Assembly: GCA_024639625.1 (NCBI GenBank)
Contig: JAHEIA010000093.1
Coordinates: forward strand, 1-7,067
Reading direction: 5' to 3'
Source of the DNA: Chromatiales bacterium
GTDB taxonomy: Bacteria > Pseudomonadota > Gammaproteobacteria > Chromatiales > Chromatiaceae
DNA length: 7,067 nucleotides
Below the pieces are notes generated by a model. The model ran no database searches and was not told the DNA's origin. It saw only the letters and a program-made list of their open reading frames with translations. This document shows, one piece after another, positions 1 to 6,710 of the stretch. The stretch's first letter is position 1. Each line of letters opens with the position of its first letter. A program made the translations under genes and the position numbers.

Positions 1-335
1 CCCTTCCTGTGGAAGCGGCGAGCTTGCGCCGAGATCATCGATGCACGTTCACTGGTGTGCACGCCGCGAGGCGGCCCGCGGAGATCGTTGCGCCAGGCCA
101 CGGTGTATGTACCACCCTTGATCCGGCGCGACAGGACCCCAAGTCCGATTCTTGGCCGCTTCGGAACCCTGCCGCGCAGTTTGCTCCTGCGCCAAAGGAT
201 GCTAGGGTAAGCTGGACGTTTTGTCGAACCGGGCACAATTTGTTGTTGATAGAAAGCTTATTCTCTTCGCTACACGGCGGTATCGATCAAGGCATCCCGG
301 GATGCTCCGCCGCCTTCGTGGAAACTGGGTAGCGC
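1..335. other. No supported gene; upstream region of the small secreted protein
   Basis: No convincing gene is visible here. Frame 1 is open from the left edge to a TAA at 208-210 (69 codons), so the tail of an upstream + strand gene cannot be excluded, but its product is arginine-rich and shows no recognisable domain. An ATG-initiated frame at 9-332 gives an Arg/Cys-rich product typical of spurious reading. The stretch around 236-264 is AT-richer than its surroundings and has a TTGATA at 246-251 and a TATTCT at 259-264. These are not correctly spaced relative to each other, so a promoter for the 336 gene is plausible but not shown. A 5-bp inverted repeat (CGGCG/CGCCG) lies near position 17-32 without a T-run. 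Confidence 0.5.
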
Positions 336-713
336 ATGATTGGTAAAACCGGTTGTCTTCTTTGCGCCTTGTTCACGGCAGCAGCATCGGCGGACGACAA
401 GACGCTCTTGCCCGACGGCTTGTTCCGATCACAAGGCGTACAGCTGCGCTCGGTCGACTCGGAGATGTCACGTCAGGAGTACCGCCGGGCGCGGCGAAGT
501 AACCAAAGACACGTGGCGGAATCGCTGCGCTCTTCTATCGGTACGATGGGATTGTCACCGGCGGGGGAAGCCATAGTCGGCTCGGCGATCGGTGCCGCCT
601 TGCACGGGGCCGAGGTGGCTCTGAATCCGAACAACACCATGGCGCTGCAAGTCCTCGATCCCGCGCAGGGCGACCGCAGCGTCCTGCTCCGGGTCCGGTT
701 GGACTGGCGCTAG
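336..713 (+). CDS. Small secreted protein of unknown function (125 aa)
   Basis: I do not recognise this family. The predicted protein begins with a short signal peptide: a basic start (MIGK), a hydrophobic stretch at residues 6-17, and an Ala-Ser-Ala cleavage motif ending at residue 19, followed by Asp-Asp. This suggests Sec export to the periplasm and a mature form of about 106 residues. Residues 43-64 are rich in Arg, Gln and Glu and probably helical. Residues 77-94 hold spaced glycines in an Ala/Gly-rich helix (G77, G82, G86, G91). The C-terminus (102-125) alternates hydrophobic and charged residues, ends in Asp-Trp-Arg and looks like beta strand. No cysteine remains after the signal peptide. 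The ATG at 336 has only a weak ribosome site (GGGT). The gene converges on the lipoprotein gene, with 86 bases between the stops and no clear terminator. The signal peptide and amino-acid pattern make it likely real, but its role is unknown. Confidence 0.6.
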   Translation: MIGKTGCLLCALFTAAASADDKTLLPDGLFRSQGVQLRSVDSEMSRQEYRRARRSNQRHVAESLRSSIGTMGLSPAGEAIVGSAIGAALHGAEVALNPNNTMALQVLDPAQGDRSVLLRVRLDWR

Positions 714-799
714 ATCCGGGCCGCGGACAGTCTGCTTGAAGTACAGAACCCCATTCCGCACGCCACGTCGGGGCAATCGTTCTCTGCCGGTGCCCTGGG

Positions 800-1420
800 C
801 TACGAAGAATCCTCCTGATAGCTGAGTTCTCGCACCACACCCGACGAATCCACGGCGATCACCAGCGTCTTGGAAGTGGACTGGCCGGGTCCGAACGGGT
901 GGGCGACGACCTGGACAAAGCTGTACACCAGGTGCCGGGTTCCCGGGCGCCTGGTCAGCGGGTACATGCTTTCTCCGCTGGGCGCCCCGAGACGCGCGAT
1001 TACCTCTGCCTCACGGCTGCGACCCTCCACCAGGTCCGCGACGAGGTCGTTCTCGAAGTCCGTGTGGTCGTCCGGGAAACTGGACAAATAATTGAACCCG
1101 ACAAGAACCTCCTGATCGAAGTACAGGTAAAGCCCGCGCGCGGTTTCGGCCTCGGGGATCTTGTAGGCGGGAACCCCCGGATCGGTAAAAGTGTAGCTGC
1201 AAGATTGGATCCGGTGCCCGCGAATCTGCAGGGTCTTCTTGCTCGATGGGGTACCGTAGCGAAGCAGAATGTCCTGCAAGGACGTGGTACCCAGAACCAG
1301 CGCACCGGGTGACGGCCGCTGCAAGAGGGCGTTGGTAGCGCAGCCGACCAACACCAGCGCGCAGAGCATGGCTGCAACCCAGGGACTTCTCCTCAGCGCT
1401 GTGTGTCCTCTGCTGGTCAT
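800..1420 (-). CDS. Outer-membrane-type lipoprotein with two SmpA/BamE-like repeats
   Basis: The 206-residue product is a lipoprotein precursor. It has a basic N-terminus, a hydrophobic segment (residues 14-25) and the lipobox Leu-Val-Gly-Cys with the acylated cysteine at 27. Ala and Thr follow at +2 and +3, with no Asp retention signal, so Lol sorting to the outer membrane is expected. The mature part has two similar halves. Residues 44-58 (Gly-Thr-Thr-Ser, then Leu-Leu-Arg-Tyr-Gly-Thr-Pro-Ser) and 133-148 (Gly-Arg-Ser-Arg, then Val-Ile-Ala-Arg-Leu-Gly-Ala-Pro-Ser) each start a unit of helix, 'LGxPs' turn and beta strands. This pattern is known from SmpA/OmlA/BamE-type lipoproteins, which usually have one such unit and are about half this size. 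A good ribosome site (GAGGA, complement of 1426-1430) sits 5 bases before the ATG. The gene lies downstream of the transporter operon on the same strand but 189 bases away, so it is probably a separate unit. A role in envelope assembly is only an inference from the fold. Confidence 0.8.
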   Translation of the reverse strand: MTSRGHTALRRSPWVAAMLCALVLVGCATNALLQRPSPGALVLGTTSLQDILLRYGTPSSKKTLQIRGHRIQSCSYTFTDPGVPAYKIPEAETARGLYLYFDQEVLVGFNYLSSFPDDHTDFENDLVADLVEGRSREAEVIARLGAPSGESMYPLTRRPGTRHLVYSFVQVVAHPFGPGQSTSKTLVIAVDSSGVVRELSYQEDSS

Positions 1421-1464
1421 CGGTATCCTCGATATTCAAAAAAGCTAATGTACTAATTCATTGC
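1421..1464 (-). promoter_or_regulatory. AT-rich upstream patch and ribosome site of the lipoprotein gene
   Basis: This is the most AT-rich stretch in the neighbourhood, within otherwise GC-rich DNA. Read on the minus strand it holds a TACATT (4 of 6 matches to a -10 box) and then a run of six T before the GAGGA ribosome site. No good -35 box sits at the correct distance; the best is a TTCTCC 17 bases upstream. A promoter for the lipoprotein gene here is likely from position and composition, but the exact boxes are uncertain. Confidence 0.35.
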
Positions 1465-1554
1465 ACCATGGAGAACCCGCCGCCTGCCTTGCGTATTCTC
1501 AATCCTCCGTGGCGTTTCGGGTGCTCACAACAGACCATCGACCGGGTATCGAAT

Positions 1555-1590
1555 CGGCAGTGCCGGGAGCCAAAGCGGCCGGACGGCTCC
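1555..1590 (-). terminator. Adjacent inverted repeats after the transporter operon; weak terminator candidate
   Basis: Two inverted repeats abut 20 bases past the stop codon of the last operon gene. One has GGAGCC at 1566-1571 paired with GGCTCC at 1585-1590 (6 bp, 13-base loop). The other has CGGCA and TGCCG flanking a single G (1555-1565). The position suits an operon end, but no T-run follows on the minus strand, so it would not be a classical intrinsic terminator. It could be a transcript-end structure that works with Rho, or chance in GC-rich DNA. Confidence 0.2.
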
Positions 1591-1609
1591 GTGGGCGCAA
1601 GCAAGCTCG

Positions 1610-2734
1610 CTACAGGCGGGTGAGGCTGACGGTACGGCGGAATCGGATGAGTGCCGCGACGAAGGCGAGTGCGCCGAGCGCGGCGGTGGCCATCAGTTGC
1701 GGCCAGACCAATGGCATGCCGGCGCCGCGGAAGACCACGGATTGACTGAAGGCGACGAAGTGCGTCGTCGGAGAGACCAGCATGATTTTTTGCAGCAATT
1801 CCGGCATGGCATCCAGTGGGGTATTGGCGCCGGAGAGCATATACATGACCAGAAAAACAGGAATCGACAAAAGACCGAACTGGGGCATGGAGTGGGAGAC
1901 GGTCGCCAGGAAGGTACCGATCGCCGTCAGGGAGAAGAGGTAGACTGCCAGCCCCAAGGCGAACAAAGGCACGGATCCGGCGATCGGCACCTCGAGAAAG
2001 CCGCGCACCACGACCAGCAGCGCAGTGGTCGCCGCCAGGAGAATGACCAGACCGTTTGCCGCCATCTTGGCCACCATGATCTCGACGGGTGTCAAGGGCA
2101 TCACCAGCAAGTGCTCGATGGTTCCGTGCTCCCGTTCGCGGATCAAAGCCGCGCCGGTGAGCAGGATACCCAGCAGGGTGCACATATTCGCGATTTGCAT
2201 GACGGCGAGAAACCAGGCGGATTCTCCGTTGGGGTTGAACGCCAGGCGGGTTACCGGCGTTACCGCGAGTGGCATCTCCAGGGCTTGGCTTGCTAGAAAC
2301 GCGGACGCCTCCTCGCTCACCATCCGCTCGATGTAGCGGGCGCCGCTGCCGGCCGACGCCATGGCGGTGGCGTCGACATTGAGCTGGAGCGCAGTCGGCC
2401 GCGCCGCGGCGAGATCCGCCTGGAATCTGGGTGGGATGTCAACAACGAAGGTATAGTGGCCAGCATCCATGCCGCTGTCGATGTCGCCCAGTGCCAGCAT
2501 CGTCGGCGGCTGGAAGAAAGGGCGGCGCAGGCCTTCGCGGATCTGCCGGGACAACGGGGATCGGTCTTCGTCTACGACCGCGACCGAGGCGTTGGCGAGT
2601 TCCAGCTTCACCCCCTTGGCCGGTGCGATGATGGCGATCGTGAACGCGTAAGCAATCAGCAGCACCAGCACCAAGTCATGCCGCAGGCTGACGAGTTCCT
2701 TAAGGCCGAGACGATAGACGTTTGCCGGGCGCAC
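1610..2734 (-). CDS. yhhJ: ABC-2 type transporter permease, YhhJ family
   Basis: This 374-residue inner-membrane protein is the second permease half of the transporter encoded by this operon. It has the ABC-2 layout: one membrane helix near the N-terminus (about 21-38), a large periplasmic domain (about 40-172), then five membrane helices (about 174-197, 221-243, 251-279, 283-302, 345-363). The cytoplasmic coupling segment carries the hallmark Ile-Arg-Glu-Arg-Glu-His-Gly-Thr-Ile-Glu (198-207) followed by Val-Met-Pro-Leu-Thr-Pro. Length and these motifs match E. coli YhhJ as I remember it. The start is a GTG one base after the TGA of the fusion gene; a GGGAG in the end of that gene serves as ribosome site, so translation is coupled. 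It has no ATPase domain and must use those of the upstream fusion protein. Substrate unknown. The shorter permeases YbhS/YbhR are related, but the partner gene here favours the YhhJ type. Confidence 0.9.
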   Translation of the reverse strand: MRPANVYRLGLKELVSLRHDLVLVLLIAYAFTIAIIAPAKGVKLELANASVAVVDEDRSPLSRQIREGLRRPFFQPPTMLALGDIDSGMDAGHYTFVVDIPPRFQADLAAARPTALQLNVDATAMASAGSGARYIERMVSEEASAFLASQALEMPLAVTPVTRLAFNPNGESAWFLAVMQIANMCTLLGILLTGAALIREREHGTIEHLLVMPLTPVEIMVAKMAANGLVILLAATTALLVVVRGFLEVPIAGSVPLFALGLAVYLFSLTAIGTFLATVSHSMPQFGLLSIPVFLVMYMLSGANTPLDAMPELLQKIMLVSPTTHFVAFSQSVVFRGAGMPLVWPQLMATAALGALAFVAALIRFRRTVSLTRL

Positions 2735-2735
2735 G

Positions 2736-5486
2736 TCAGCGCTCCCGGGTGCGCAGCAGGAGCCTGCCGAGCACGAGAAAGGCCACGCCGAAGGCCGCCA
2801 GCGCGAGATAGTCGGACACCAGATCCAGCGGCCCCAGCCCCTTGGTGAAGCTGCCCACGCTGACGTGGTTGAACCAGGCGCTGGGAAAGCCGTAGCCCAT
2901 GATGCGGGCGGGCCCCGTCAGGGACGAGACCGGAGACAGCATGCCGGAAAACAGGATGGTCGGGATGACGCTGGCGATCGCGGTGCCGAAGATGGCCGCG
3001 ATCTGGGTGCTCATGAAAGTGGACATCAGCAGGCCCAGTCCGGTACTCGCAACGAGGAAAAGAAGGGCGCCCAGAGAGAGACCGAGCAGACTGCCCTTCA
3101 AAGGCACCTGGAACAGCAGCAGCGCCATCAACAGCAGGGATAGGTAACTCAGCAGCGCCAGGCCGACGTAGGGGAGCTGTTTGCCGAGCAGGAACTCGAT
3201 GCCCGTGGTGGGTGTCGCGTAGAAATTGGTGATCGATCCGAGTTCTTTCTCACGCACCACTCCGACAGCTGTCATGGTCGCCGGGATCATGATCAGCAGC
3301 AGCATCATGATGCCCGGAACCATGGCGTATACGCTGCGGAACTCTTGGTTGTAGCGGAAGCGAGTGGCCACCTCGACCGGCGCCGCAGGTGGTGCGGCAA
3401 TCCCCGTGCGACGGGCCAGTTCTTCCAGGTAGCGCCGGTGCGTCCCTGTAACATAGCCGCGAATGGTATCGCCACGGAAAGGGACCGCACCGTCGATCCA
3501 GAAACCGACCTCCGGCTGGCGTTCGCGTTTCAGGTCCCGGCCGAAGCTGGGCGGAATCTCGACGGCCAGTGTCAACCGGCCGCTGCGCAGTCGGTACCAC
3601 AAGTCGGCATCGTCGACGATGGGGGCCTCCTCCTGGAAATAGCGCGATGCGGCAAAATGCTCCAGGTAATCCCTGCTGGCCGGCGTGCGGTCCCGGTCCA
3701 GGGCGGCGTAGCGAATCCGTTCGACGTCGAAAGAGATGCCATATCCCATGGCGATCATCAGCAGCAGCGGACCGAGCAGCGCGAAGGCGAGGCGAATCGG
3801 ATCGCGGCGCAGTTCCATGGCTTCGCGCCGTGCGTAGGCGAGCAGACGTGCCGGGCTGAAACGCCGGATCTGGGGCTTTGGCCTGGCCGCCGAGGCCTCA
3901 TCCTTCGGCAAAGGCAAGGGCAAGGGGGCCGAGTCTTGTTTTACCCGTTCGTCCGCGGCTTCGAGATAGGCGATGAACGCCTCCTCCAGTGACCCGGTAT
4001 CCTGTGATGAGGTGAGTTCGTCCGGGGTGCCCTGGGCCAGGACCTGGCCGGCGTGCATCAGGGAGATCCGGTCGCAACGCTCCGCCTCGTTCATGAAATG
4101 GGTGGAGACGAAAATGGTTACCGCTTGTTGCCGCGACAGTTCCAGCAACAGGTCCCAGAAGTCGTCGCGGGCGACCGGATCGACTCCGGAGGTCGGTTCA
4201 TCGAGGATCAGGAGTTCCGGTTCATGAATCACGGCTACCGCCAGCGAAAGTCGCTGGCGAACGCCCAGCGGCAGCGCTTCGGCGCGTGCATCGAGAAAGG
4301 GTCCGAGTCCGAAACGCTCGATCAACGTATTGACCCGGTGCACTATTTTGGCGGGAGCGAGGCGGAACAGCCGTCCATGGAGTTCGAGGTTCTGGCGCAC
4401 CGTCAACTCGCGGTACAAAGAAAAGCCCTGGGACATGAATCCGACCCGTTGCCGGAGCGAGAGGTCTCCGGTATCTACCGCCTGTCCGAAGATGCGCGCC
4501 TCGCCCTCGCTGGCAGGGAGGAGGCCGGTCAGCATGCGCATGGTCGTTGTCTTGCCACAACCGTTGGAGCCGAGAAAACCGAAGATCTCGCCACGTGCGA
4601 TACGGAAGCTGACACTCTCCACCGCGGTGAATTGACCGAAGCGGCGCGTCAGGCGGCGCGCCTCGATGGCCGGAGCGGTCTCGCCGGACGCCATGGGCGG
4701 GGCCGCCTTGGGGCGCTCCCGCGTTCGAGCGCGCCCTTCCGGCAGCAGTGCGACAAAGGCCGCCTCCATGCTCTGCGTGCTGGTCCGAGCCCTGAGTTCC
4801 TGGGCGCTTCCCGTGGCAAGAATGCGGCCGGCGTGCATGGCCACTAGATGCTCGAAGTGCTCGGCCTCTTCCATATAAGCGGTAGCGACCAGGACACTCA
4901 TCTCGCTGCGCCGTGCCCGCAGCCGGCCGATCAGCTCCCAGAAACGGCGTCGCGAAAGCGGGTCCACGCCGGTCGTTGGCTCGTCCAGAATCAGCAGATC
5001 GGGCTCCTGGATCAGGGCGCAGCACAGCGCCAGCTTCTGTTTCATGCCGCCGGAAAGATTTGCCGCGGGGCGGTCCGCAAAAGAGAAGAGCGCGGTTGCG
5101 GAGAGGAGTTCGCGGATGCGCGAGGTGCGCGTGGCTGCGTCGAGGCCGAATAGCCGGGCAAAGAAGTCGAGGTTTTCCCCGACCGAAAGGCTCGGGTAGA
5201 GGTTGCGCCCTAGCCCCTGGGGCATAAAGGCGATGCGCCCGATCAGCTCGCGTCGTTGGCCCGCGTTGGCCATGTCGGCACCGAGTACCTCGACGCGCCC
5301 CTCCTGGACGACCCGAATTCCGGCGATCAAGCCGAGCAGGGTCGACTTGCCAACGCCGTCAGCTCCGATGAACCCGACCATGCCCCCCATGGGCAGCTCG
5401 AGGTCAAGCCCGTCCAGAGCACGCACATTGCGGTAGCAGTGTCGTACCTCGCTCAGTCGGACGAGCTGGCGGGCGGTTTCGGCCAT
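2736..5486 (-). CDS. rbbA: RbbA-type fusion: two ABC ATPase domains plus ABC-2 permease
   Basis: The 916-residue protein joins two nucleotide-binding domains to one ABC-2 membrane domain, as in E. coli RbbA/YhiH (similar length). Domain 1 (about 8-235): Walker A 41-49 (GADGVGKST), Q-loop Gln90, signature LSGGMKQ 144-150, Walker B LLILDE 164-169. The H-loop position is Ala203, not His. Domain 2 (about 273-505): Walker A 306-314 (GSNGCGKTT), Q-loop Gln353, degenerate signature LPLGVRQ 405-411, Walker B ending D429-E430, H-loop His463. A Pro-rich linker (521-526) leads to the membrane part: a helix near 564-584, a periplasmic domain about 585-715, and five helices from 719 to 910, with the coupling motif Val-Val-Arg-Glu-Lys-Glu-Leu-Gly at 743-750. 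The ATG at 5486 overlaps the adaptor gene by 34 bases and lacks a good ribosome site, pointing to coupled translation. E. coli RbbA was reported as a ribosome-associated ATPase; operon context favours export. The family is clear, the physiological role is not. Confidence 0.93.
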   Translation of the reverse strand: MAETARQLVRLSEVRHCYRNVRALDGLDLELPMGGMVGFIGADGVGKSTLLGLIAGIRVVQEGRVEVLGADMANAGQRRELIGRIAFMPQGLGRNLYPSLSVGENLDFFARLFGLDAATRTSRIRELLSATALFSFADRPAANLSGGMKQKLALCCALIQEPDLLILDEPTTGVDPLSRRRFWELIGRLRARRSEMSVLVATAYMEEAEHFEHLVAMHAGRILATGSAQELRARTSTQSMEAAFVALLPEGRARTRERPKAAPPMASGETAPAIEARRLTRRFGQFTAVESVSFRIARGEIFGFLGSNGCGKTTTMRMLTGLLPASEGEARIFGQAVDTGDLSLRQRVGFMSQGFSLYRELTVRQNLELHGRLFRLAPAKIVHRVNTLIERFGLGPFLDARAEALPLGVRQRLSLAVAVIHEPELLILDEPTSGVDPVARDDFWDLLLELSRQQAVTIFVSTHFMNEAERCDRISLMHAGQVLAQGTPDELTSSQDTGSLEEAFIAYLEAADERVKQDSAPLPLPLPKDEASAARPKPQIRRFSPARLLAYARREAMELRRDPIRLAFALLGPLLLMIAMGYGISFDVERIRYAALDRDRTPASRDYLEHFAASRYFQEEAPIVDDADLWYRLRSGRLTLAVEIPPSFGRDLKRERQPEVGFWIDGAVPFRGDTIRGYVTGTHRRYLEELARRTGIAAPPAAPVEVATRFRYNQEFRSVYAMVPGIMMLLLIMIPATMTAVGVVREKELGSITNFYATPTTGIEFLLGKQLPYVGLALLSYLSLLLMALLLFQVPLKGSLLGLSLGALLFLVASTGLGLLMSTFMSTQIAAIFGTAIASVIPTILFSGMLSPVSSLTGPARIMGYGFPSAWFNHVSVGSFTKGLGPLDLVSDYLALAAFGVAFLVLGRLLLRTRER
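3907..3924. repeat. Three tandem hexamers inside the fusion gene linker
   Basis: On the + strand the hexamer GGCAAA/G occurs three times in a row, followed by more G. On the coding strand it reads as alternating Pro and Leu codons (residues 520-528 region), in the linker between the second ATPase domain and the membrane domain. The unit is a multiple of three, so gain or loss of copies would change linker length without a frameshift. Confidence 0.7.
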
Positions 5487-6523
5487 GGTGGCAGCTTCGG
5501 TGCGAGCCAGTCGGGCCAGGGCTCCTCCTGGCTCAGGTTAAGGTAGGCGACCCCGGGCAACCCTACCTTGACCAAAGGCTCGTAACGTTCCAGCAGCTCG
5601 GGCGCGATGCGTGCTTTCGCCCGGAAGACCAGCTTTTCGCGCTCGCTGCGGGTTTCCACTTGTTTCGGTGTGAACTGGGCGCGGGCCGCGACAAAGGATA
5701 TCGATGCCGGGATCACGTACTCCGGACCGGCGTCCAGGATCAAGCGCGCTTCGCTGCCGATAGCGACCTTCCCGGCGACCGTCTCCGGTAGAAAGATCAC
5801 CATGTAAACGTCGCTCAGGTCGAGCAGAGTCAGCACCTTACCTCCCGCAGCCAGCACCTCTCCCGACTCCGCCAAGCGGTACAGCACCCGCCCGCGGCGC
5901 GGCGCCTTGAGTGCGCTGTCGTCGATGTCCGCTGCGACCCGGTCGGTCTGCGCCCGCGCGGCCGCGATCGCGGCTTCCGTCTCAGCGACCTTGATGCGGG
6001 AGGCGCGCAAGGCGGCTTCGAGCGTGGTCAGATTGGTGCGGGCCTGGTCTACCTGTTCCGCGGCAACGTAGCTCTTCTTATCGAGTTCCTGCAGGCGCCG
6101 CAGTTCGCGCACTGCGTACTGGCGTTCGCTCTCGCGCTGGGCGACGATCGCCTGCGCGTACTCGCGGTCTCTTTGCGCGCGCTGCAGCTCCGCCTGTGCC
6201 TGGCGTAACTGGGCGTCGAGACTCAGCGTGTCGAGCCGCGCGACAACCGATCCGGCTTCCACTGTGTCGCCCTCACGGGCGACTACCTCCGCCAGACGCC
6301 CCACGAGCTTAGTGGCGACGTCAATCTCGGTTGCTTCGATGCGCCCGTTGCTGGCAAGCAAATGATCCGCAAGCGGGTCACTCTGGAATAAGGTCCGGAA
6401 CGCGGATGCGAGGGGGATGTCTGCCTCCCCTCGCAGCATGATCCAAGCCGCGCCGGCGGCGGCGAGTCCCAGCAGCAGCGCCAGGCTGATGTACCAACTA
6501 CGCTTGGAACGGGAGGCAGTCAT
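5453..6523 (-). CDS. yhiI: HlyD-family membrane fusion protein (periplasmic adaptor), YhiI type
   Basis: From the ATG at 6523 the product has 356 residues. It is anchored by one N-terminal membrane helix (about 11-30) after a basic start, with the rest in the periplasm. Residues 58-98 form the first lipoyl half (Gly-Arg-Ile-Glu-Ala-Thr-Glu, then Val-Gly-Arg-Leu and Glu-Gly-Asp-Thr-Val). Residues 99-200 are a long Ala/Gln/Arg/Glu-rich coiled-coil hairpin, and 203-235 the second lipoyl half (Leu-Lys-Ala-Pro, Gly-Arg-Val-Leu). A beta-barrel domain (about 236-330) contains Gln-Phe-Thr-Pro-Lys-Gln-Val-Glu-Thr (283-291), a motif shared by YhiI/YbhG adaptors. The tail is Trp/Pro-rich. A GTG at 6532 would add three residues; neither start has a strong ribosome site, and the ATG is preferred. 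It is the first gene of the operon and its 3' end overlaps the fusion gene. It presumably links the ABC pump to a TolC-like channel encoded elsewhere. Confidence 0.9.
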   Translation of the reverse strand: MTASRSKRSWYISLALLLGLAAAGAAWIMLRGEADIPLASAFRTLFQSDPLADHLLASNGRIEATEIDVATKLVGRLAEVVAREGDTVEAGSVVARLDTLSLDAQLRQAQAELQRAQRDREYAQAIVAQRESERQYAVRELRRLQELDKKSYVAAEQVDQARTNLTTLEAALRASRIKVAETEAAIAAARAQTDRVAADIDDSALKAPRRGRVLYRLAESGEVLAAGGKVLTLLDLSDVYMVIFLPETVAGKVAIGSEARLILDAGPEYVIPASISFVAARAQFTPKQVETRSEREKLVFRAKARIAPELLERYEPLVKVGLPGVAYLNLSQEEPWPDWLAPKLPPWPKPPASSSD

Positions 6524-6554
6524 GCAGGCCACGGTGTAGGAATTGCCTCATGCC

Positions 6555-6583
6555 ATAGTACTCCTGCTGTTCCCTGGCGGCCA
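6555..6583 (-). promoter_or_regulatory. Possible promoter of the transporter operon
   Basis: On the minus strand a TACTAT (complement of 6555-6560; 4 of 6 matches to the -10 consensus) lies about 32 bases before the adaptor ATG, giving a short leader. The hexamer 17 bases upstream (TGGCCG) matches only 3 of 6 positions of a -35 box. A better -35-like TTGACC (complement of 6623-6628, 5 of 6) lies further upstream but has no -10 box at the right distance. The weak boxes would fit a promoter that needs an activator, but this is a guess. Confidence 0.25.
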
Positions 6584-6652
6584 GAAATCGACCCCGTCGC
6601 CCCAGATCCCTCCCCAGGCTCGGGTCAAATTAAGGTGCCCCCACGGCGGGCG

Positions 6653-6672
6653 GCAGGCACCTAGGAGCCTGC
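6653..6672. promoter_or_regulatory. 20-base palindrome in the divergent region; operator candidate
   Basis: The half GCAGGCACCT is followed directly by AGGAGCCTGC. Nine of ten base pairs match around the centre 6662/6663; only 6659/6666 (A/A) fail. Length and symmetry suit a dimeric repressor or activator. It lies 130 bases before the adaptor ATG and 107 bases before the ATG at 6779, between the two divergent genes. A second inverted repeat shares its left arm: AGGTGCC at 6633-6639 with GGCACCT at 6656-6662. No T-run follows on either strand, so it is not an intrinsic terminator. The regulator is not visible in the window. Confidence 0.45.
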
Positions 6673-6693
6673 TCTGTCTGCCGGCGTGAAGCG

Positions 6694-6710
6694 TCGGTTG
6701 TTTTTACCGA
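6694..6710 (+). promoter_or_regulatory. Small T-loop hairpin upstream of the 6779 gene
   Basis: TCGGT at 6694-6698 pairs with ACCGA at 6706-6710 across a seven-base loop containing five T. It directly abuts the larger hairpin at 6711-6747 and shares the CCG at 6707-6709 with that hairpin's possible outer extension, so the two forms could compete. It is short and may be chance. Confidence 0.2.

Noticed and set aside
9..332. Open frame of 107 codons on the + strand, in the same frame as the 336 gene and separated from it by one TAG
   Set aside because: The product is Arg/Cys-rich with no domain or signal, and the downstream gene has its own signal peptide at its ATG, so a broken fusion is unlikely.
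714..799. Search for a shared terminator between the convergent genes
   Set aside because: No stem followed by a T-run is visible on either strand; only short GC palindromes expected by chance.
1458..2183. 241-codon minus-strand open frame overlapping the second permease and extending past its end
   Set aside because: It lies in another frame of the permease gene, and its product is Arg/His/Pro-rich with no hydrophobic pattern.
3345..3992. 215-codon + strand open frame opposite the periplasmic domain of the fusion protein
   Set aside because: It is a shadow frame; the opposite strand carries a convincing ABC-2 membrane domain.
4053..4847. 264-codon open frame on the + strand opposite the fusion gene
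   Set aside because: It is antisense to well-conserved ATPase motifs, and its Arg/Gln-rich product looks like a shadow of GC-rich coding DNA.
6524..6532. GTG at 6532 as start of the adaptor gene
   Set aside because: It adds only three residues and has no better ribosome site than the ATG at 6523.
6621..6662. GGGTCAAATTAAGG stretch followed by an inverted repeat, reminiscent of REP-type dispersed repeats
   Set aside because: Only one copy is in the window and I cannot compare it with the rest of the genome, so no repeat call is justified.
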